NCBI RefSeq assembly: GCF_003313385.1
Contig: NZ_QMHN01000001.1
Span: 805,325 to 869,324, forward strand
Length of the DNA: 64,000 bases
Origin: Pedobacter chitinilyticus
GTDB lineage: Bacteria; Bacteroidota; Bacteroidia; Sphingobacteriales; Sphingobacteriaceae
Direction of reading: 5' to 3'
Shown here: positions 61,126 to 64,000 of the stretch, in pieces
Position numbering within the stretch: position 1 is the first letter of the stretch
Layout of the letters: every line of letters starts with the position of its first letter
Position numbers and translations under genes: made by a program
Notes under the pieces: generated by a model
Seen by the model: only the letters and a program-made list of their open reading frames with translations
What the model was told of the DNA's origin: nothing
The model's database searches: none

Positions 61126-62550
61126 ATGTCACAACCTATCGAGGCAAAATCGCGTTTGTCTAATTTTTTTAATGTATTAATTCAGGCTTTTAAAGGCGCT
61201 GAAATCGATTATACTTCCATTAGTATCAGAAAAGCCATTGTGCTTTTGGCTGTTCCCATGATGTTGGAAATGATGATGGAATCAGTATTTGTACTGGTTG
61301 ATCTTTATTTTGTAGGACATTTGCCTAACAGTGCGGAAGCAATACAAATTGTAGGTTTAACGGAATCTGTGCTTACCATTATCTATTCTCTGGCCATGGG
61401 CTTGGGGATGGCCGCTACTGCGGTGGTAGCCCGTAGAATTGGTGAGAAAAATGCAGAGGCAGCTTCCAGAGCGGGTATGCAAACCATAGGCTTGGCAACG
61501 GCTATTTCTATCATCATTAGTTTGCTGGGGATAGTTTTTGCCAAAGATATTTTACTGTTAATGGGCGCTACCGAGACAACGGCTGCGCAAGGGGTAACTT
61601 TTACGCAAATTATGATGGGGACAAGTATTGTCATTATGTTGCTGTTTCTCATTAACGGTATTTTTAGAGGGGCTGGAAATGCAGCAATTGCGATGCAAAG
61701 TTTATTTATTGCCAATACACTTAATATCATTTTGTGCCCAATATTGATCAGGGGACTTGGACCAATTCCTGCTATGGGATTAACTGGAGCAGCGTTGGCA
61801 ACGGCTATTGGTCGTGGTACAGGCGTGCTTTTCCAAATTTATCATTTGGCCAAAGGAAGTGGTGCATTGAAAGTGAAATTGGCTTACTTGAAGCCGCAAT
61901 TAGACCAAATTAAAGCCATTGTTAAAGTGGCTGCACCTGCGGTACTGCAATTTGTAATTGCTTCATGTAGCTGGATTTTCTTGGCCGAATTGGTAGCCAC
62001 TACAGGTGGCGATCATGGTTCTGCTGGCTATCAAACCGCATTAAGGTTGATGATGTTTTTTATGTTACCAGCTTGGGGCTTAAGTAATGCAGCAGCTACT
62101 TTAGTTGGCCAAAATATGGGCGCAGGTAAAATGGACAGAGCCGAAAAGTCTGTGTTTGTCACTATCAAATATTCTATGATTTTTATGGGAACGGTGATGG
62201 TGCTGTTTTTAACCTGCGGCCATTTGTTCGCTTCATTTTTCACCGAAGATCAACAGGTTAGAGCTGTAGCGACGGAAGCGTTGAGAATATTGAGCTTTGG
62301 CTTTATTCTTTATGGCATTGGAATGGTATTGGTAAGTGCTTTTAATGGTGCGGGCGATACTTGGACACCTACTAAGATTAATATAGTAGCTTTTTGGTTG
62401 TTTCAAATTCCTTTTGCCTATTTCTTGGCCAAATATATGGGGATGGGACCAACGGGTGTTTTTATTGCTATTCCTGTAGCCGAAGTGGGAATTACCATTG
62501 CCTCATACTTAATATTTAAAAGAGGTAAATGGCAAAAGACAACGGTTTAA
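61126..62550 (+). CDS. MATE family efflux transporter (second copy)
   Basis: A 474-residue, 12-helix pump. AVPMMLEMMMESVFVLVDLYFVGHL and the second half GYQTALRLMMFFMLPAWGLSNAAATLVGQNMGAG are typical MATE blocks. It is only distantly similar to the MATE protein at 29279. The N-terminal 30 residues are an extra cytoplasmic arm. A terminator overlaps the last codons. The substrate is unknown. The gene has a long leader, unlike most genes in the window. Confidence 0.92.
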   Translation: MSQPIEAKSRLSNFFNVLIQAFKGAEIDYTSISIRKAIVLLAVPMMLEMMMESVFVLVDLYFVGHLPNSAEAIQIVGLTESVLTIIYSLAMGLGMAATAVVARRIGEKNAEAASRAGMQTIGLATAISIIISLLGIVFAKDILLLMGATETTAAQGVTFTQIMMGTSIVIMLLFLINGIFRGAGNAAIAMQSLFIANTLNIILCPILIRGLGPIPAMGLTGAALATAIGRGTGVLFQIYHLAKGSGALKVKLAYLKPQLDQIKAIVKVAAPAVLQFVIASCSWIFLAELVATTGGDHGSAGYQTALRLMMFFMLPAWGLSNAAATLVGQNMGAGKMDRAEKSVFVTIKYSMIFMGTVMVLFLTCGHLFASFFTEDQQVRAVATEALRILSFGFILYGIGMVLVSAFNGAGDTWTPTKINIVAFWLFQIPFAYFLAKYMGMGPTGVFIAIPVAEVGITIASYLIFKRGKWQKTTV

Positions 62551-62566
62551 TAAGCCGTTGTCTTTT
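62534..62566 (+). terminator. intrinsic terminator overlapping the MATE stop codon
   Basis: AAAAGACAACGG (62534-62545) pairs with CCGTTGTCTTTT (62555-62566); the TAA stop is in the loop. The arm therefore encodes the last residues of the MATE protein. Confidence 0.85.
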
Positions 62567-62579
62567 CGACTTATTGCTT

Positions 62580-62664
62580 CGTCATTTCGACCGTAGGGAG
62601 AAATCTAACTCATAGTCTAATCACATAGTTGTTAGATTTCTCCTCGTTCCTCGTCGAAATGACG
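62580..62664 (+). repeat. palindromic repeat, CGTCATTTCGAC...GAGAAATCTAAC, copy 1
   Basis: CGTCATTTCGAC and GAGAAATCTAAC form the left arm; GTTAGATTTCTC and CGTCGAAATGACG the right arm, with a short variable centre and a longer arm segment at the right (CTCGTTCCT). A second copy in opposite orientation lies at 63625-63700 on the other side of the AraC gene. Confidence 0.85.
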
Positions 62665-62674
62665 GATTAGGCTA

Positions 62675-63595
62675 TTATCTAATCGGAATACAAAAATCTA
62701 CTTTTGCAATTTGATTGGGATCTTCCCTGAAATCATTATGGTAAATTTCAAAAGGATTGCCTTCAGCTTTTTGGTAGCCTTTTTCATTCATCCATACAAA
62801 TAAGCTGCTCCATGATTTTTCAAAATCAGCCAAGCTAATTTCGAAATAACCGACAATACACTTACCTGGTTGAAGAGTGGTCAGGTGAACCTTACCTTCC
62901 ACTTTCTCCTCCTCGCCTACTGAAATACAAGCACTCATTCTTACCTTTTCAGGTGCGGTTATCTTAAAGCTATCATGATATATGGTAATGATTTTAGTAC
63001 TTTCTTTTCCTAGCAAGTTTTTGGGAACAGCCCATTTTAAAAGCTCTTGATAAGCATTTGAAATTCCTTGTACCCCAATAGTACTCACACAAGCTAACTT
63101 TAAAGGAGCAAATTTTTTAATCTCAATTTTTGCATTCATTTTAATCCAATTTTTAAGGTCATTAATGTTGCAAATGTATTCCTCAAAAACCTGATCAACT
63201 TGTCTATTCTTGCTTTCTATTTGTCTAATCTTGCTAAATCTACTAGGCATTTGTTGCCTAAACTGGGTTGGACTAACACCGTAGTATTTTTTGAAAGCAC
63301 GTGTAAAGGAAGAATTGCTATTGAAACCGTATTGTAATGAGAGTTCTGTAACGCTTATTTCGGGTCTGTACATCAGCACACCTGCCATTTTTTCTATTCT
63401 CTTTCTGAGAATGTAGGTGTTAAGGCTTTCGCCAGCAATTTGCTTAAATACGCGATGGAAATGAAACGCAGAATAATTGGCTACTTGAGCAAGGGTTTCT
63501 AAACTTAAATCCAAATCCAGATTTTCATCAATGAACCTCAATACTTGATCGATACGAGCGATGTATTCGATTTGTAAGGTGTTTTTTGGGTTCAT
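62675..63595 (-). CDS. AraC-type regulator with GyrI-like effector domain
   Basis: 306 residues. An N-terminal AraC DNA-binding domain (about 8-115; two HTHs: LETLAQVANYSAFHFHRVFKQI and VTELSLQYGFNSNSSFTRAFKKYYG) is joined to a GyrI-like small-molecule-binding domain (about 150-306; APLKLACVSTIGVQG, GKCIVGYFEIS). This N-to-C order is that of Rob/SoxS-with-GyrI type regulators. It may control a drug pump; the MATE gene lies next to it, convergent. Flanked by inverted copies of one palindromic repeat. Confidence 0.92.
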   Translation of the reverse strand: MNPKNTLQIEYIARIDQVLRFIDENLDLDLSLETLAQVANYSAFHFHRVFKQIAGESLNTYILRKRIEKMAGVLMYRPEISVTELSLQYGFNSNSSFTRAFKKYYGVSPTQFRQQMPSRFSKIRQIESKNRQVDQVFEEYICNINDLKNWIKMNAKIEIKKFAPLKLACVSTIGVQGISNAYQELLKWAVPKNLLGKESTKIITIYHDSFKITAPEKVRMSACISVGEEEKVEGKVHLTTLQPGKCIVGYFEISLADFEKSWSSLFVWMNEKGYQKAEGNPFEIYHNDFREDPNQIAKVDFCIPIR

Positions 63596-63624
63596 GGAGC
63601 AATGATGTTTTTAGTGACTTATCC

Positions 63625-63700
63625 ACCATTTCGACGAGGAACGAGGAGAAATCTAACGTACTAATTAGTCGTTAGATTTCTCCCTAAGGTCGAAATGACG
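63625..63700 (-). repeat. palindromic repeat, CATTTCGACGAGGAACGAGGAGAAATCTAAC type, copy 2
   Basis: Reverse orientation of the element at 62580-62664: the long arm (with GAGGAACGAGG) is on the left here and on the right there. Outer arms CATTTCGAC and GTCGAAATG, inner arms GAGAAATCTAACG and CGTTAGATTTCTC. Confidence 0.85.
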
Positions 63701-63707
63701 AGAAGGA

Positions 63708-64000
63708 CTATATCGTTTCTTCCAATACTTGCGTATAAAAATCCTGTAGTTTCATGCCCATGGCGGCTACCTGTTGCGGAATAAAACTGGTGGCGGTTTG
63801 TCCAGGGATGGTGTTGATTTCGATGAAATAGAAATTACCTGTGTTGTGCTCCAAGAAATAGTCGATACGCACAATGCCACGACAGTTCAATCTTTGGTAA
63901 ACATCCGCAACTACTTGCTCTACCCTAACCTTTTCCTCTTCGGTCATATCTCCAGGCGTGATTTCTTCGGTAACGCCAGGCGTATACTTGGCATCAAAAT
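63708..64000 (-). CDS. ddl: D-alanine--D-alanine ligase, C-terminal fragment (partial)
   Basis: The frame is open from the window edge to a stop at 63708 (about 97 residues visible). FDAKYTPGVTEEITPGD, CRGIVRIDYFLE, FYFIEINTIPGQTATSFIPQQVAAMG and the C-terminal tail match the ATP-grasp active site: the Mg-binding Glu and Asn are in FIEINTIPG. It makes D-Ala-D-Ala for peptidoglycan. An internal ATG at 63947 is not the start. The rest lies beyond the window. Confidence 0.93.
   Translation of the reverse strand, partial: FDAKYTPGVTEEITPGDMTEEEKVRVEQVVADVYQRLNCRGIVRIDYFLEHNTGNFYFIEINTIPGQTATSFIPQQVAAMGMKLQDFYTQVLEETI

Noticed and set aside
1-64000. Prophage, integrative element, CRISPR array or gene cluster for a secondary metabolite
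   Set aside because: No integrase, transposase, capsid, regularly spaced direct repeats or biosynthetic megagenes were seen; the content is chromosomal housekeeping with scattered accessory genes.

Overview
The window reads as a chromosomal segment of a Bacteroidetes bacterium, most likely of the family Sphingobacteriaceae (Pedobacter-like). This is inferred from gene content and promoter style, not from a marker gene. The content includes a SatD/DUF3307 pair, an S46 dipeptidyl-peptidase, a carboxypeptidase-regulatory/TonB-plug protein, DUF3857 transglutaminase-like proteins, the futalosine menaquinone genes mqnA and mqnE, two bestrophins, and an AlbA_2 (Schlafen-type) protein. Many genes follow a TAnnTTTG promoter element, the Bacteroidetes -7 consensus, often with the start codon only a few bases downstream. 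The base composition looks moderately AT-rich. I saw no tRNA, rRNA, CRISPR array, transposase or prophage gene.

Layout. 1-8.3 kb: the end of a SatD-type regulator, DUF3307 membrane protein, MgtE, Ohr, FUSC exporter, P1 peptidase, a 690-base non-coding stretch that looks like a structured RNA with an intrinsic terminator, and PhoH. 8.4-17.8 kb: TetA-like MFS pump, S46 peptidase (residue choice predicts DPP11), small membrane proteins, free-Met-sulfoxide reductase overlapping a 3-methyladenine glycosylase, QueG, and a GNAT-nitrilase fusion. 18-28 kb, all on the minus strand: a thioredoxin-like gene broken by one amber codon, RuvB, 3-hydroxybutyryl-CoA dehydrogenase, a lone HNH nuclease with an unassigned N-terminus (candidate modification-dependent restriction enzyme), two paralogous TPR proteins and GyrA. 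28-43.7 kb: DUF4442 protein, AlbA_2 protein, MATE pump, di-haem peroxidase, an unlisted 52-residue membrane protein, DinB, esterase-like protein, outer-membrane lipoprotein, TruC, Na+/H+ antiporter, two bestrophins, a histone-deacetylase-like enzyme, kynureninase and an ExoX-like exonuclease. 43.9-53 kb: two DUF3857 proteins in tandem, then, facing them, a run of mutS, an RNAP-alpha-CTD-like mini protein, an NlpC/P60 lipoprotein and three thioredoxin-fold proteins. 53.4-64 kb: 2H phosphoesterase, a basic-tailed protein, response regulator, CBS protein, mqnA/phosphatase/mqnE, thioesterase, transglutaminase-like protein, second MATE pump, AraC/GyrI-type regulator, and the end of a D-Ala-D-Ala ligase.

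The gene content is mostly housekeeping and stress physiology: DNA repair and topology (mutS, dinB, ruvB, gyrA, glycosylase, exonuclease), thiol and oxidant defence (Ohr, fRMsr, thioredoxin-fold proteins, peroxidase), efflux and ion transport, and envelope proteins. No multi-gene novel system is obvious. The items most worth following are the structured RNA candidate upstream of phoH, the solitary HNH nuclease, the SatD-DUF3307 pair, the geometry of leaderless promoters, and the dense set of at least nine palindromic intergenic repeat families. Several of these repeats sit where a terminator would be expected, and two copies of one family flank the AraC gene in opposite orientation.
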